The position numbers and the translations under genes are program-made. Shown here in pieces: positions 46,200 to 58,859 of a stretch of 64,000 bases of DNA. Positions within the stretch are counted from its first letter, which is position 1. Each line of letters opens with the position of its first letter. Source of the DNA: Diphasiastrum complanatum (Eukaryota; Streptophyta; Lycopodiopsida; Lycopodiales; Lycopodiaceae). The notes beneath the pieces are model-generated. The model was not told the DNA's origin. It was given only the letters and a program-made list of their open reading frames with translations, and made no database searches. Location of the stretch: positions 68,476,821 through 68,540,820 of the forward strand of contig CM055092.1 in NCBI GenBank assembly GCA_029204225.1, read 5' to 3'.

Positions 46200-46330
46200 A
46201 ACGGAGTTGGCTTAGTCGGTTAGCTTGGTTTCTTTGGCCCCAAGTTCAAGCCTTTAAAAAACCAAGATGCATTCCATCAAGAATTACGATAGTACGTATA
46301 TAATTTTCCAGTTTAGTCTTGTATTGGCTA
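46200..46330 (+). mobile_element. Weak tRNA-derived SINE candidate
   Basis: TGGCTTAGTCGG (about 46208) fits the A-box consensus and AAGTTCAAGCC (about 46243) is B-box-like, but they are only about 35 bases apart. No clear target duplication or tail was found. Confidence 0.25.
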
Positions 46331-49300
46331 GATGCCTAGATGCGACTTTTGCCAAGTATTGTACTAAATGTAGATTCCCATGATTTAGAATTAAAGAGCT
46401 CTTAAGGGCAAATTGCCCAAACCACTCATATATGTCTTCAGAAATTCCATTCTCATGAGTTAAGCTTAAGCAAAAAATTTCTTCACAATTTGTTATCTCA
46501 ATCTAAATGTAAGATGTACTGTAAAAGCATTTAAATTATTATTGTATCCAATAAATAAACCCAATTAATTGGTCAAAATCAATACCAACACAAAAGGGTC
46601 TTTATGGGCGTCTAGATTTTCATTAAGCAATTTTTATGATTTACTAGGCAGGTTGAATGGTTCTTAATAGAGTGTTAAATATCACCTGAGAGACCTTTTC
46701 CTAACGTAAAGGATGGTGAGAGAGACCTTTTATGATTGAAATCTTTTATGGGCCGCACTTTCCCACTTGTTATGGACTGTAATCTTCTTCAAAAGTTTCT
46801 TTATAGCCTTAATATGAGGCATAATAAGCCTTCAAGAATTTCTTCATGGACCTTGTAATCATGATATGTCAAAAGAAAATATGAGGTGGCTTATCAAATG
46901 ACACCCTTAGTATTGGTAAAGGTCACTAAAAAATCCCATTCCCAATACATATAGGCAAACTCTCTTTCCATATTATCAAATCTTTCGTGCTAAACTGAAT
47001 CAAAGTTTCAGCTCAAATGGCACATTCTTGGTTGGATGTGTTGAGTCTAATCTGCTGCCTACAATATGAATCTGAGCCTTGTCCTCTTCCAACAACACCC
47101 AATACTAATCTTTGATCATTCTAGCCGTTCACTAGCATTATTGTGTCAAACAAATTCCTCCATGCAAATTAATAGTCAGCAAGACCAATCAATTCACAAG
47201 CGAATTTAAAACTGGCGACTTTTGTGTTAACATCTCAGAACACTTGTCAAGAAAGCTGAGGACTCTAAGATCTCTATGGATACTTCAATAAGAGTTAGTT
47301 ATTTTTTTTCTGTCCCCACCCACAAAATTGGAATTGAACTTCATATAATTAAGTGAAAAAAGATGTCGACAACCAAGCCAAATTTTGGGTACCAATAAGA
47401 GTTTGTTGAATGGTTGATCCTTGTCAATTCCTGCTAATTAGCAAGCTACCTGCCCTTTAGCAAGCCAGATCAGTGCTAAGCGACCAGAATCATTGTTTTG
47501 AGTAGGCCTAATGCCAAAAGATTTTTATTTGATGATTTTTGAAACAAGAATGTGCATTGAGCTTTACAAGTTTCATGACTATCACAGGTCTCAAACCTTA
47601 TTGATCTAACAAATAAACTCTAGCTTATATCTTTCTGGCTCTTGCTTGGATTTTCAGCAGATTCAGATCTCAAACATGCAGAAAAGTTTTATTGAAACCA
47701 AGCACGCAAGAAGCTATACGTATATCAATCCATGTTTGTTTGTAAATGCGCAACTCAAAACATGCTAAAAACCTTCACTTGAGTAGTAAGGTACTAAAGT
47801 AGTAACGGCATTCACATCATCAGCCTCCCTTGTGTGAAGTGGAACAAATACTGTAAAAGATTCAAGGATCTTCCTATCAAAGGCTCTAGAAATTTGGTCC
47901 TTGATGAACTAAACTTTTATCATGAATTGTCTTCCAACTGCACAGTGATAATGTATGTTGTCAATCAGCATACCACACATCAACTTGTCTGTTCACAGTA
48001 TCTAGAGCACATACAAACAACTTGTAAGATAATTAATCACGTGCCTTATTCCAACCCTACCAAAACAATTTGAACTCTAGAGATAGCTCCAATTCAAGCT
48101 GAAAGCTCCACTTGAATTCAATGATCATAAAGATTGATTTTAGTCGGTCTCCAAGAACATCAACCTAGAAGCCCTAGTCGTATAAAAAAGATAAATGTCC
48201 CAAATACAATCAAGTGACATGCAACACTGCTAAATCGTACCTAACTGCCTACCGATTTTAAAGTAGGATGAACCATAACCAAATGTTTTTAGCTCATACA
48301 AAATTCCGGACTGTTTGACAGATTTTGTAGAAGCACAAGGCTTATTCCTAAACCCTGTGGCGTCCTAACAGGAACCAGAAAATGTCACCAACCACTGTAC
48401 ATAGCATGAAGGCAAATAACCAACAACTTGACAAACATAAAATAAGACTATGTAAGGTTCCAGAATGAATAGCTATAAACACAATTTTTTGTTGATATCA
48501 ATGAATAATAGAAGACAATAAATGATAATCAAATAGCAATCTCCCATGAAGAATGGCCAATGACATCACATGTTACGCAAAGGCTAAAGCCCTACATGCA
48601 ATAGCAATAAGTCTTCCCACAAAAGGGCTCAAGCAATTCCAATTTCCAATATCCAAAGCTGAATAATGACAGTTGCTTAGTCCTTATGTATATTCAAAGC
48701 TGAATACTGAATGTCGCTCAGTCCCTATTGAAACCAATCAAATGCCCTAGGATGGAAGCTCCTAGAGACCAGAGGTCAAACAGTAAAAAGTTCACTCAAA
48801 TGGAGGGAAAATAGTCAATGGGCCCCACTTCAGCTAGTTAACTACTTGAGCCTTTGGCAAGTATAAAATGAGAATGAGTAAAAAAGGGTCCTTAGACCTA
48901 TATGTGAATAATAAGGGCACATGGCCAACATATTGATTAAAGGGCACCATTGTGTACTGGATGTCCAACAGATTACTTCCTTTTAATCTAGTTGCAGTTG
49001 CCACATATTTCAGAAATCACATCGGACGCATGATGTTGCATTCCAATTAGAACAAGCATATGTTTTACATCTAGATTTTAGTTTTTAAAAGCGGTACACG
49101 ATTATATAAGCTAGCTTGTCAGAAAAATGAAAGTCAAACTTGCAACATCCGGCTCTGGCACACATAAATCTATCACCCAGCAGATAAATTTTCAAGAATA
49201 GTATCTAAAAGAGACATAAGGTAGCTCACTGCTATGAGAGTGCAGTTGTATGGTACAAAACTGCAAGCATCAACAGATCTGCATAATCTTGTTGGGCGAA

Positions 49301-49440
49301 GGCAAGTAATGAGGAGTTGTTGCTGCTCATTCTCTAGTCACTGGGGCCAGATCTTGAAGGCTTCATTTGAAACAGGCAAATCTATCTGTGGATGTTCTAA
49401 GCCTAGACATCCCATGTATTCTGGCACTGAGCGTGCGTGC
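46331..49440. other. No gene recognised
   Basis: AT-rich intergenic sequence. The frame 47834-48073 has no recognisable product. No structured repeats stand out. Confidence 0.45.
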
Positions 49441-49446
49441 GCGCAT

Positions 49447-49447
<1 letters not shown>

Positions 49448-49489
<42 letters not shown>
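49448..49489 (+). repeat. (CT)n microsatellite
   Basis: About 21 CT units, preceded by alternating GCGTGCGCGC. 49490-50300 holds no gene. A CACTCCCTG(C/A) block recurs in both orientations around 49930-50055. Confidence 0.95.
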
Positions 49490-49493
<4 letters not shown>

Positions 49494-50300
49494 TGTTCTA
49501 TTAGATTTTCTGAAGTATCAGAAAATTTCACATTTTGAATCGCTTGCGAACAACGTTTGAACAAAATTTTCTAAATGTTTAGAACATGCTTCGAACACTT
49601 CACAAATGGATGTTTGTAACATCTGGTTGCATCTTTGCCTTTGCAAGGCCCATCAAAACACTTTTTGAAACTAATAAAATTTAAAACACCAACTCCCAAA
49701 CGCTGAAAAAGACAATTGGTCTAACCATTGATAAGATTGATGCAGAAAATGTATGCAGTAAAAAATTGGCATCCGCATGCTCACAAAATAATTACACAAA
49801 GAGCAATGACCTTACAAACCAGATAGAAGTCACTTTCCATTTACAAAAGTACATGAACATTCAACAAAGTGGAAGTGCGAAACAGTTCTATCAAAGAATG
49901 GATGTAGGCTCTTGTTAAAGAGTGCACCGGATGCACTCCCTGCACCATGTCAGGGAGTGCAATGGTGCAATCCTCACCATTGATCTCCTTGGACAGATTT
50001 TTTGCTTGTTTCTCAGCCGCAGATGCACTCCCTGACAGGGTGCAGGGAGAGCATGCAGTGCACGTCCTAAGTAGCCCCATGGATGTAGGAGACCTGGTTT
50101 GACAATAATTAGCTATCAATTTTTTTCCTTTTAGATTGTATGCTTACAGAGAAATGGAATACATGAACAGAAAAAGTGGCTAAGATTTGTTCACCTCACT
50201 CAATCCATTCATTTCCTGCACAAACCCTGCAATTTTTTCAGTACAATTTTGTGCCCCTGAAAGTCCTACAAAGAATAGAATAGTCTGCAATGTGTAAAGA

Positions 50301-52517
50301 TCAGAATACAACATTATAAAAAACTTCATCCGAAATACCTTCCTCATCACCATTCGCAAATGGCTCTCCACTTGTTTCCCCCTCGTTGAGAATTTCTTTT
50401 TGCCCTAACTTTGCCTGCGATGCTATGTAAATGAGCTTTTCTGCTTTATCCAGAGCTAGCTTTGTGTTTTCATTCCGAAATGCCCACCTCCATATAGACC
50501 AGTTGCGCTTGATACAGTAGGAGGTGGCATGCAGGAAGAGAAGTCTGACTGCCACTTTACTCAGTGACTTGAATTCACTCAGGCAAGTCTCCCACACAAG
50601 CCTTCTTGTCTGAGGTTTCACAGTCTTCAATCTTCCAGTTATTGGATCCCTATCCTTCACCTGGACAGCCTGGGCGTAAAGTGGATCAAGCCCATCCGAT
50701 CTCCACTTCAGCAGCTCCATCAGAGCAATGTGAGCCTCCTCTCTCACCGCCAAGCGTGTGATGAGTCGATCAACGTCTTTTTCTTGTTCCTCAGTTAAAG
50801 ACTTGTAAGGTGGAAGGTATCTGCCACTATTGTCCTTAAGCAGATACAATGGATCCAAGATATACGCTGCAGACCATGCTGGGTGATAGTTCTTGTTGAA
50901 CCTCCGTTGAATGACATCCTCCAGCAAACTTCCATCTACTGCCCACCTCAAACACCAGTCTTTCACTCTAGCTCTCAGATCATCCCAAAGAGGAAGACAT
51001 TGGCTAATCAGAGGCCTTTCCACCTCCATATTGTGGACCATTTCCCTTACAATCTTTACAAGACTCAAAACAGCCTCAAGGTTAGTCCAAAATCTGCCAT
51101 CCAAAACGACTTCCATGAGCTCCCTTGCCTCTGAGTCATCGGCATACATCAATTTGAAAGATTCATCTGTAATAGTAAGTTCCAGAGGTCGAGCTGACTG
51201 CAACACGTCCTCCAACGTTAGCATAAGCTGAGGAAATTGAGGTTCTACAGATTGCCAATCTGAAGGCAACCGGATTAGTCTCACAGAACCCAATTCCTGC
51301 CTCTGATATTGGTGGAGACAGGCGATTGCCGGTGCTTTATTCCTAAAGAAAATACCAAATTTCAAGCACTCAGATGTTACAGACCTAAACAGGGACAGAT
51401 GCTTATTGAAATCCTTCAGAAGGCTGTTGAAACCCTGTGCCTGACATGAGACATTCACCATCCAGTGATTTCGGAACTCTAAATCCTGTAATGCTTTTGC
51501 TGCACACTTGTCAGTGTCTGCCACTATACCAACGCAACGTTCCCGGCAGATATGGCAAAGACTTGTGATTGTCCCTTCTAATGTTTCTTGAATGCTGTCT
51601 GATGAGAGAGTGGTTGCATTGACACTCACAACTCGATCGAAAAGACTGTTTCCATTTGGGAGATTTACAGTCATGTTCACTAAAAGCTCGCCTGCAGCAA
51701 GGGGCTTTTTCTTCCATCCATCCGATGCCAGCTGAAAGAACATGGCATCTCTGAGTTTGCCTTCTGATTCCTGCCGAACTTCTTCATACTTGCAGTCTAG
51801 CCTTGCACCAGCAATATCTTTACTACTAACAGGAGGTACGCCTACCTGATGCAGAAATGCTTTGAACTTGGGATGCTCCACAGAAGAAAACGAAATTGTT
51901 CCTGTGGATTCATAAAGCCAGTCTGCTAGTAGATTGAGAGCAGCCTCACTTTGAGATTTGCTCAACGCAGGAGCTACAGTAACTCCTTTCATACCTGGAT
52001 TCTTCAGTTTCTTCACATTATCCTCGAGCACGGCAAGAGCACCAAAGTCTTCCTTGCCTCCAGAAAGAATCAACTGGTTGGGAGCAGATCGTAGAGCCTG
52101 AGACCTAGGAAGAGAGGTTGCTGGTGATTTGCGAGATATTGGGTGAGGGAAAGCAGGCATGATCAAAGCACTGCGCTTCCTGGCAGAGTTCGAAGAGGGA
52201 TTAGGTGCAGGAGTGGAGGGAATTGGCCTGTTAATAGCCGCAGTGAAATTAGGGCAAGTTCCTCGCTTGAGATGCTCAGAGGCAGTTCGCGAGGGATTTG
52301 ACGCAGAGAATGTAGCACTGCACAGTCCACAACGGAGCTTTACAGCTTTTGCTACGCCAGTATCGGCAATCTGCACCAAAATGGGTTCGAGGTGGTTCCA
52401 ATACCAAGCTCCCTTACCCTTGATCGCCTTGTTCCGAACTGTAATCAGCCCATCATATCGCTTTTGCACTGCGCTTGCATATTGTTCCTCTTCTCGGCCG
52501 GGAATCACTCCTGCCAT
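50301..52517 (-). CDS. BED-type zinc finger, DUF659 and hAT dimerisation domain protein
   Basis: A single uninterrupted 738-codon frame starting at ATG 52517. Around residues 25-50 lies a conserved lead (KRYDGLITVRNKAIKGKGAW). A BED-like zinc finger follows at about 60-92 (LRCGLCSATFSASN, then EHLKRGTC). A DUF659 region at about 215-385 contains FLHQVGVPPVSSKDI, QLASDGWKKK, ERCVGIVADTDKCAAKAL and MVNVSCQAQGFNSLLKDF. A hAT C-terminal dimerisation-like tail lies at about 650-705 (YCIKRNWSIWRW, ALDKAEKLIYIASQAKL). This is a conserved plant family derived from a hAT transposase. I recall close Arabidopsis relatives (the AT1G12380/AT1G62870 type), unverified. It is likely a nuclear DNA-binding protein whose target is unknown. 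It has no terminal inverted repeats and no decay, unlike every neighbour. Confidence 0.92.
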   Translation of the reverse strand: MAGVIPGREEEQYASAVQKRYDGLITVRNKAIKGKGAWYWNHLEPILVQIADTGVAKAVKLRCGLCSATFSASNPSRTASEHLKRGTCPNFTAAINRPIPSTPAPNPSSNSARKRSALIMPAFPHPISRKSPATSLPRSQALRSAPNQLILSGGKEDFGALAVLEDNVKKLKNPGMKGVTVAPALSKSQSEAALNLLADWLYESTGTISFSSVEHPKFKAFLHQVGVPPVSSKDIAGARLDCKYEEVRQESEGKLRDAMFFQLASDGWKKKPLAAGELLVNMTVNLPNGNSLFDRVVSVNATTLSSDSIQETLEGTITSLCHICRERCVGIVADTDKCAAKALQDLEFRNHWMVNVSCQAQGFNSLLKDFNKHLSLFRSVTSECLKFGIFFRNKAPAIACLHQYQRQELGSVRLIRLPSDWQSVEPQFPQLMLTLEDVLQSARPLELTITDESFKLMYADDSEARELMEVVLDGRFWTNLEAVLSLVKIVREMVHNMEVERPLISQCLPLWDDLRARVKDWCLRWAVDGSLLEDVIQRRFNKNYHPAWSAAYILDPLYLLKDNSGRYLPPYKSLTEEQEKDVDRLITRLAVREEAHIALMELLKWRSDGLDPLYAQAVQVKDRDPITGRLKTVKPQTRRLVWETCLSEFKSLSKVAVRLLFLHATSYCIKRNWSIWRWAFRNENTKLALDKAEKLIYIASQAKLGQKEILNEGETSGEPFANGDEEGISDEVFYNVVF

Positions 52518-53224
52518 GAGAGATGGTGTACTCTCCCTTACCGCTCTGCGGTGATACTAAGCCCTTGCTGAACTCCACTGCGCATCCTTCAACTGCAACT
52601 TTGCCCATTTAGGTCATCTGCCCTCCCAGCCTCTACGATCTCAGACTACTGGAAAAAAACTACAGAATCCATCTCCGTTTTCTACTTTCTATCACACAAA
52701 CTGGGATAGAGCTAGAAAAGATGGGACCCCAAAAGCAATTAGGCATCAACAACCAACAGCTTTTCATTCACTCTTCAAAAGATTAACTGAAAAAGTCCAA
52801 TTGGGAGCAGTAGTAGCACAACAATAAGCCCTACAGAATTTAATCCATCCATGATCCGATTCGAGTTTCTGTAGTGAGTAACAAACAACATAAAGGAGCT
52901 ATGAAGGAGCTGAAGAAATTAAATGGCCAAAGTGCAAACAAGGAACTAAAGGGAAAGGTAGTCATTCTAACCACAATAAGGTTGCAACCCAAACAAGAAT
53001 TTGGCACAGAATTTAGAGCCCAAACACAACAATCACAGACACTCTAGCTTCAGAGTACATGCATCACCAGAGCTACACTTAAAGGTCAAATTCACAGCAG
53101 GATCACAACCTGCAGTGCGCGCAAGCATGATGCACACTACTCTCGATCCAATAGGGCATGAAAGGGATTGCTAAAAACCAAAGGATCGCATCAAGAAAGA
53201 GCATCGCTATCGATGCGATCGAGA

Positions 53225-53260
<36 letters not shown>
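52518..53260 (-). promoter_or_regulatory. Upstream region of the BED/DUF659 gene with (GA)n
   Basis: No other gene is present. A (GA)n tract at 53228-53260 reads as CT repeats on the gene's strand about 710 bases before the start codon, a common feature of plant promoters and leaders. No convincing TATA box was fixed. Confidence 0.4.
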
Positions 53261-53261
<1 letters not shown>

Positions 53262-53469
53262 CAGACATCCGACTATGGGTTCGTCTGGGAGGCAAAGCTT
53301 TCACTGCTGCTGCTTGTCGGCAAGCATGGGCATGCCGACCATCCTACCCGGGATGTGTCAACCGCCTGGCCACACGTGCCGATTTACGCCAAGCTTCGAA
53401 GGAACCCTGATTCAGGCCCTCCGAGACCGTTGGATCTTACGTGGCAAAGATCTAAGATGTAGCGTGTAA

Positions 53470-56400
53470 CACATATCGTGCCTTTAAGACCCAATGAACG
53501 GCTTTTGGCCAATGAACCGAACACACTATGGCCTACCAAGGACCATATTGTCGGCAACTATGTATAGATGAATTGCCACGTCGCCGCTGGGTTCCATCGA
53601 GCAGCGCGCTGCCAAATTTTACGTTCATGTGGCTATGTCGGCGGATGCAGCAAAAAGATATAAAAGGCAAGGGCCAGGAACGAGGATCACTTTTAACATA
53701 AAACTTTTAAGGAAGTGTATTCTTTGTTGGCAAGCCACAGCGCAAAGAGGCCGTTTAGACAACTTTTGAGAAACAAGTTAGAACTTAGATGTTTTAGAAC
53801 CACCATATTGGCCTTTGGAGGTTGGAGCACATTCCATAGCACTACTAACAGCCTCATGCCTTAGAGCGTCTTTCCATGCTCGCCCCCCCTCACCCTGGGG
53901 CCGGGAAAAGTGACTTTTCACAACAACATGGGTTTAGGTGAGAGGGTTTGCAATTTTCTCAAAAATCAGCTCTTGAATGGATCTGGAAAGATGACGTAGG
54001 GTGATACAGTGCGTCGGTGGGGGGTGAGGATAGAAAGAGCCCCTTAGCAAGCTCTAAACATGCAGATCTAAGGGTATTATGCACTGCAACTACAATCTCA
54101 ATTGTGGGAACCTATGGATCCAAGGGTGCAACGTACTTGGGTTGTACAAACGTTGGATCAGCTTATTTTGCACTACCACTATTTATGGGAGTGCTAGGGC
54201 CCTTCCATCCAACGATGGTAGGGGCAAGAGAGATCGGGAGAAGAAGGGGACGTGGTGGAGCTCCCACCACTATCCTTGGATGGTATCTGCACCATCATTG
54301 ACTTGTACAAAATACGTTGATCCTACAAACACCAAGGCATTGGATAGACTTTTTCCTAGTAAGCTAAGTATAGCCTACAAGCATATCTTATTTCGCAACT
54401 ACAATTGTAGTAGTGAAATCCCCCTATTGATCCAAGAATGTATTAACAATTGGGAGATGGCCAAAAAACATGGGCTCATGTATTAAGGTTAGATCTAGAG
54501 GGATATTCGATTGCAATGATAATCTCTATCTAATGTGTAAAATATGTTATCGCTTGATTAATCGTTACAGAGTGGACAAGGCCAAGTTTTTGGGGATATT
54601 TTAAATTTTGGTGACTTTTAGTCAACTAGAGAAGATTATATCCAGCAGATGCATTTGAATTTAACATAAAATAGTCACTGGGTGGGGGCTTTATGCTCTT
54701 GAGGGCCGGCCAAGGGTACGGCCAAGAGGGGCCACCTCAGCCAGAGACTTCAATAAACATAAATTTTATATCCTTGCTGCCAAGAACATAATGGACTTAG
54801 GAAGTTGTGGGGGTTTTTGTGGGCTTTTATGGGCCTACACCCTTTTAAAGTGGACTATAGACTACATGCAACCTCCTCATAATGTTTCCAAATAGGAATA
54901 ATCACTTGTGCCCTTGGGCTTGTGTGCATAGATATTAAAGAGAGAGCATCGACGTCACAGGCTAAAATAAGAATACTAGACCGTTGAAATTGTCCAATTG
55001 TGACAATGTTGTCATAAGTATCAATGAAAAATTGACATGATTGGACTCCAATTTTTTTTTTCTTAATGGCACTTGTGCAAGCTGTTGTCTCTAACCATGG
55101 CTACAATTCAATGTGCTCTCTTACTCAATCCAATGTTATTCATGATATGAAGAGCACTGAGTTTGTAACATAGACGCATTTTCACCTTTTTGAAATAATG
55201 TATTTTGGTTGCATGACCCAAGGAATATATTCTAAGTATCTACCAATATTGGATATTGCATGCTTGATGGTTTTTATTTCATGACCCTATTGTGTATAAC
55301 AACAATCACGTTGATGTGAAGATTCAAATTGCTTTTTGTTGGGCCACGAGCACAACTTTGGATGACTTGTAACACGAGGAGAAAGGCTTGTAATCACATG
55401 ATAATGCTTGTATTTTTTTAATTAAAGTAGCACTATCATAGCATTGGCAAGTTGGGTTTCGATTAAAAATTGACTATGAGAGGCATTACACAATTTACTC
55501 TTTGCACTTGACTTATGAAAGATATATTCTACCATTGCCAAATCTAGCTTGATCAAAACCATGTAAAATGTACATAGGTGGGTCCCCCACGTGTGAGGCC
55601 ATGGTGCCACGTGGGAATACACACTAGTTTAGGTTAGATCAAGTCTAAGTGGGTCAAGTCAATTTGGTAGTGATTCCTACTTTAAAGGGAAGCGGCATTT
55701 CTATGTAATAAATCCTCCCAACTTTCTTATCTGAACTCTGATAGAGATGAGGCCAAAAGCAAAATTGATCTACTCTTTGCATAGAATATAATGGAATGTT
55801 TGTATCTTGATTATGATTCTATAAAGATTAAGAGCTTGCATTTTCATTTCATGATTGACCTCTTTTTAATTTGCATTTTCAAATTTGAAAAAACATAAAA
55901 GCAAAATTCAGACCCAACTTCAAGTTCTCCCTTATTTTAAGCCTCGTCTTCCAAACCCTTAATCCCTTAATCCTACACAAATGAGTGGTTAATCTAATAG
56001 CAGAGGGAACATCTTACTCAACCAAGAAGTTGGAAAGATTAGTACATTATCTACAACAATATTAACTATTAACCTAAGGGAGAGCAGAATGACAATAAAC
56101 CTGAACTTTGCAAAAAGCAATCACAGCACCTACAAGAACAAGACATATAGCATCAATAAAAAGCTACAAAAGGAGCCCACATTGCTAAAACTTCCTTACA
56201 AACCTCCTCAAAGTCATTCTCAGGACGACTCACAAGTATTCGACAAGCTGACATGCAAATTAGTGTGACAACATGACTGGAGAAATTTAAAAGGCTAGAG
56301 GTTCTATTTATGTAAAACTTTGATCCTTTACACATGAAAATTTGGAGGGAATTTTCTCCCACTTGTGGCGTGTGCTTTGTTTCTTGGCAGCGTGCTTTGT

Positions 56401-56640
56401 TTCATGCGCACTATTAATATACTTCAAAAAATGAACCAGCCACACAACTTAGACGGCGGGCAGCACCAGAAACTAAGAAAACGAGAAAAAAATCCGGTCA
56501 TTTTATCATTCTCTCTCTAACATTCTCTTACTAAGGCACAATTTCTTATACGGCCCTTTTAGAATCGAAAACTCCTCTAATGATAGTGAACACCTAGAAT
56601 ATTTTTGAGAGCTCATTGGCAAAACTTGAGATCTACAATA
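53470..56640. other. No gene recognised
   Basis: Intergenic sequence with no recognised domain. Two CCACGTG-containing G-box cores lie close together (about 55589 and 55613). Frames at 54017-54486 overlap each other and show no conserved pattern. Confidence 0.45.
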
Positions 56641-57184
56641 TGTACTTTGATTATTTTTACCCAACCAATTCTAGATCGAACGGATCTATCCCCCAAGCTA
56701 TAGATCAATCTCAAAGAGGAATGAGGATTCACACTAGCAGCATACGGCTACTAGCACCACAATCAAAGCATCCACTAGTGAGAGCCCATAAGGTATACTT
56801 ATACCCTCCAAGGCCCATGCACCACTAGTAGTGCACTGTGACACCTCCCTAGACATGAATTGTTCGCGACAGATGATAGTTTTGAGCTTGAAGAAGAATC
56901 GAGAATATTTTGCGAATTGTTCGTGACAGACGACAATTTCACTACAGGTGAGGTTTGAACAAGAAACAAAATATTTCGTGACAAGAACTTGTTCGCGAAT
57001 CTTTCGAGTCACCACAAGGAATCTGTTTGTGAATCTTTTGAGTTACCACAAAAATATTTTGCGAATCTTTTGAGGTTGAACATGAATAGAAATGTTTCGA
57101 GTTCAAGTTTGTTTCTCATCCTTTGTCAATTAAATTGTGCACTTTGTTAGTAGAACCGAGATTTGTCTGATCAGATGTTCTACA
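56640..57184 (-). repeat. Copia-4 3' LTR (family E), partial
   Basis: Starts (minus strand) TGTAGAACATCTGATCAGAC directly after a purine tract. Inside are three imperfect repeats of about 34 bases with GCGAATCTTTYGAG (56990-57075), and the TATA-like TATAAGTATACC (about 56796). It matches 2440-2655. The left end is not defined. Confidence 0.7.
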
Positions 57185-57197
57185 GCTCTCTCTCAAA
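57185..57197 (-). other. Copia-4 polypurine tract
   Basis: TTTGAGAGAGAGC on the minus strand, immediately before the LTR start. Confidence 0.7.
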
Positions 57198-58323
57198 GTG
57201 GCAGTTGGATTAACCCCAATCTTCTTCGCTGCTTCTCGAACAAAGCTTTACTGAGAAGCTTTGTAAAAATATCAGTTGTCATTTCCTCAGTAGGTATGAA
57301 GACTGTCTTCAGTATTTTCTTTTCGACTAAGTCCCGAATTACATGATACTTGATAGCTATATGCTTCGTTTTCGAATGAAACATAGGATCTTTTGTAAGG
57401 TAGATTGCTGAAGTGTTATCCATTAACAAGACATAAGGTTCAGAAATAGATTCATCAAATCCTTCCAACATTTGTTTGATCCATATCAACTCGTTTTCCA
57501 TCTTAGCTGCTGCTACATATTTGGCTTCACAGGAAGATTGAGCTACTGCTGTTTGCTTCTTGCTTATCCATAGTATGGCTGCGCCAGATGCTAGAGTACA
57601 ACCTTCTGAAATACTTTTGCTATCATCCTTCATGGATGCCCAGCTTGCGTCACTATAAGATTCGATCCGAAATCCAGCTTCTTTTGAATAACATAGTCCA
57701 TAGTCTTTTGTTTTTAGGAGATATTGTACTACTCTCTTTGCTAACTTCCAATGCAACAATCCTGGGTTCTAATTAAATTGGCTCAGCCTATATACGACAA
57801 ATGCTATATCAGGTCTGGTGTTGTCTGCAAGATACAACAATGATCCAATCAGCCTACGATAGGATGTATTGGCCATTCGCTTCTCTTCCTCGAGAGTCTG
57901 CGGACAATCTGCCTTGCTTAGTATTGTTCCAAGTATCATGGGAGTATGCACACCTTTGCATTCGAGCATGTTGAAGTCTTCAATGATTTTTTGAGTGTAC
58001 TTTTGTTGGTGAAGATACAACTTACCACCTTCAAAGTCTCTTTCGATCTGCAAGCCTAGATAGATGTTTGCTTCTCCTAGGTCAGCGATCTCAAATATTT
58101 CAGAAATGTCTCTTTTGACATTTGAAATTAATTTATCTTTTCTTGAGAAGATAAGCATGTCGTCAACATAAACAGCTAGAATTATTATTTCATTTTGGAC
58201 ATTCTTGATATAGACATTCGATTCAACGAATAGAGGTTCGAAGCCTAAGGAACGTAGTGTTTCGTCCTTCTTTCTGTACCATTGCATGGCTGCTTGTTTC
58301 ATATCGTAGATGCTTTTATTCAT
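57193..58323 (-). pseudogene. Copia-4 reverse transcriptase and RNase H
   Basis: About 1.1 kb of minus-strand frame with a single stop (after YRLSQFN, near 57770). RT begins IYDMKQAAMQWYRK, has an intact catalytic AVYVDDML (about 58165), DLGEANIYLGLQIER and SYRRLIGSLLYLA. RNase H has YSDASWAS, AILWISKKQTAVAQSS, LLMDNTSAIYLTKDP, FHSKTKHIAIKYHVIRD and TTDIFTKLLSK, ending LGLIQLPL at the purine tract. It is the best preserved RT-RNase H here. The part before KSIYD is deleted. Confidence 0.9.
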
Positions 58324-58394
58324 GTGACATCCGAATTATGGATATTCTTGGCTTATAAAGCCAAATGGTTGGTCCATGAGTTTTATCCAGTATT

Positions 58395-58613
58395 CAAGAT
58401 TTCATAATTCGATTCTAAAGATAATTCGATGTAGCCACTACTTCCGCCCACAACTGTTTTGGTGCTTTCGCAAGAGCCATCATACACCTAGCAGCTTCCA
58501 TAAGTGTACGATTTCTTCGCTCAGCTATTCCATTGTGTTGAGGTGTGTACAATGCAGTCTTCATATGCATAATACCTCCATCAGTACAGTAAGCTTTGAA
58601 TTCGTATACTTTG
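58395..58613 (-). pseudogene. Copia-4 integrase fragment
   Basis: The minus strand reads AYCTDGGIM, TALYTPQHNGIAERRNRTLM with the catalytic glutamate, and LWAEVVATSNY. A stop and a deletion of the linker and RT N-terminus follow (58324-58395). Repeat X begins on its other side. Confidence 0.8.
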
Positions 58614-58700
58614 AAAAATAGTAATAATTCTTTCTAAGAGAACACGATGAAAGTTTGAATAAATCAAACTAATATCAGTGTCTTCAATCAGGTATATTTA
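58614..58700 (+). repeat. Short repeat X, copy 2
   Basis: Matches 571-656 on the same strand and begins exactly where the integrase similarity stops. Confidence 0.5.
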
Positions 58701-58859
58701 TGGTCTATGTACTAATAGAACAGTTTTTTTAACTTGATTGAATAAGCATGCGAAATTAAGAGACAACTTTAGAAAATTTTAGACAATCAGAAATTGAGAA
58801 ACTTTGATCAAAAACAAATTTTATATTTCTGATTATCTACAAACTCACCTATAGAGGAT

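Noticed and set aside
50180-50371. A 54-base GT-AG intron at the end of the BED/DUF659 gene giving an alternative C-terminus
   Set aside because: The candidate runs from a GT after the GATGAGGAAG region to TTGCAG, but 54 bases is shorter than normal plant introns and the unspliced frame already ends properly.
50911-51231. Plus-strand frames inside the BED/DUF659 gene (also 52159-52554)
   Set aside because: They are antisense to an intact conserved 738-codon gene.
54017-54486. Overlapping 94- and 135-codon plus-strand frames
   Set aside because: Two frames overlap over the same DNA, neither has a recognisable motif, and there is no repeat partner or splice support.
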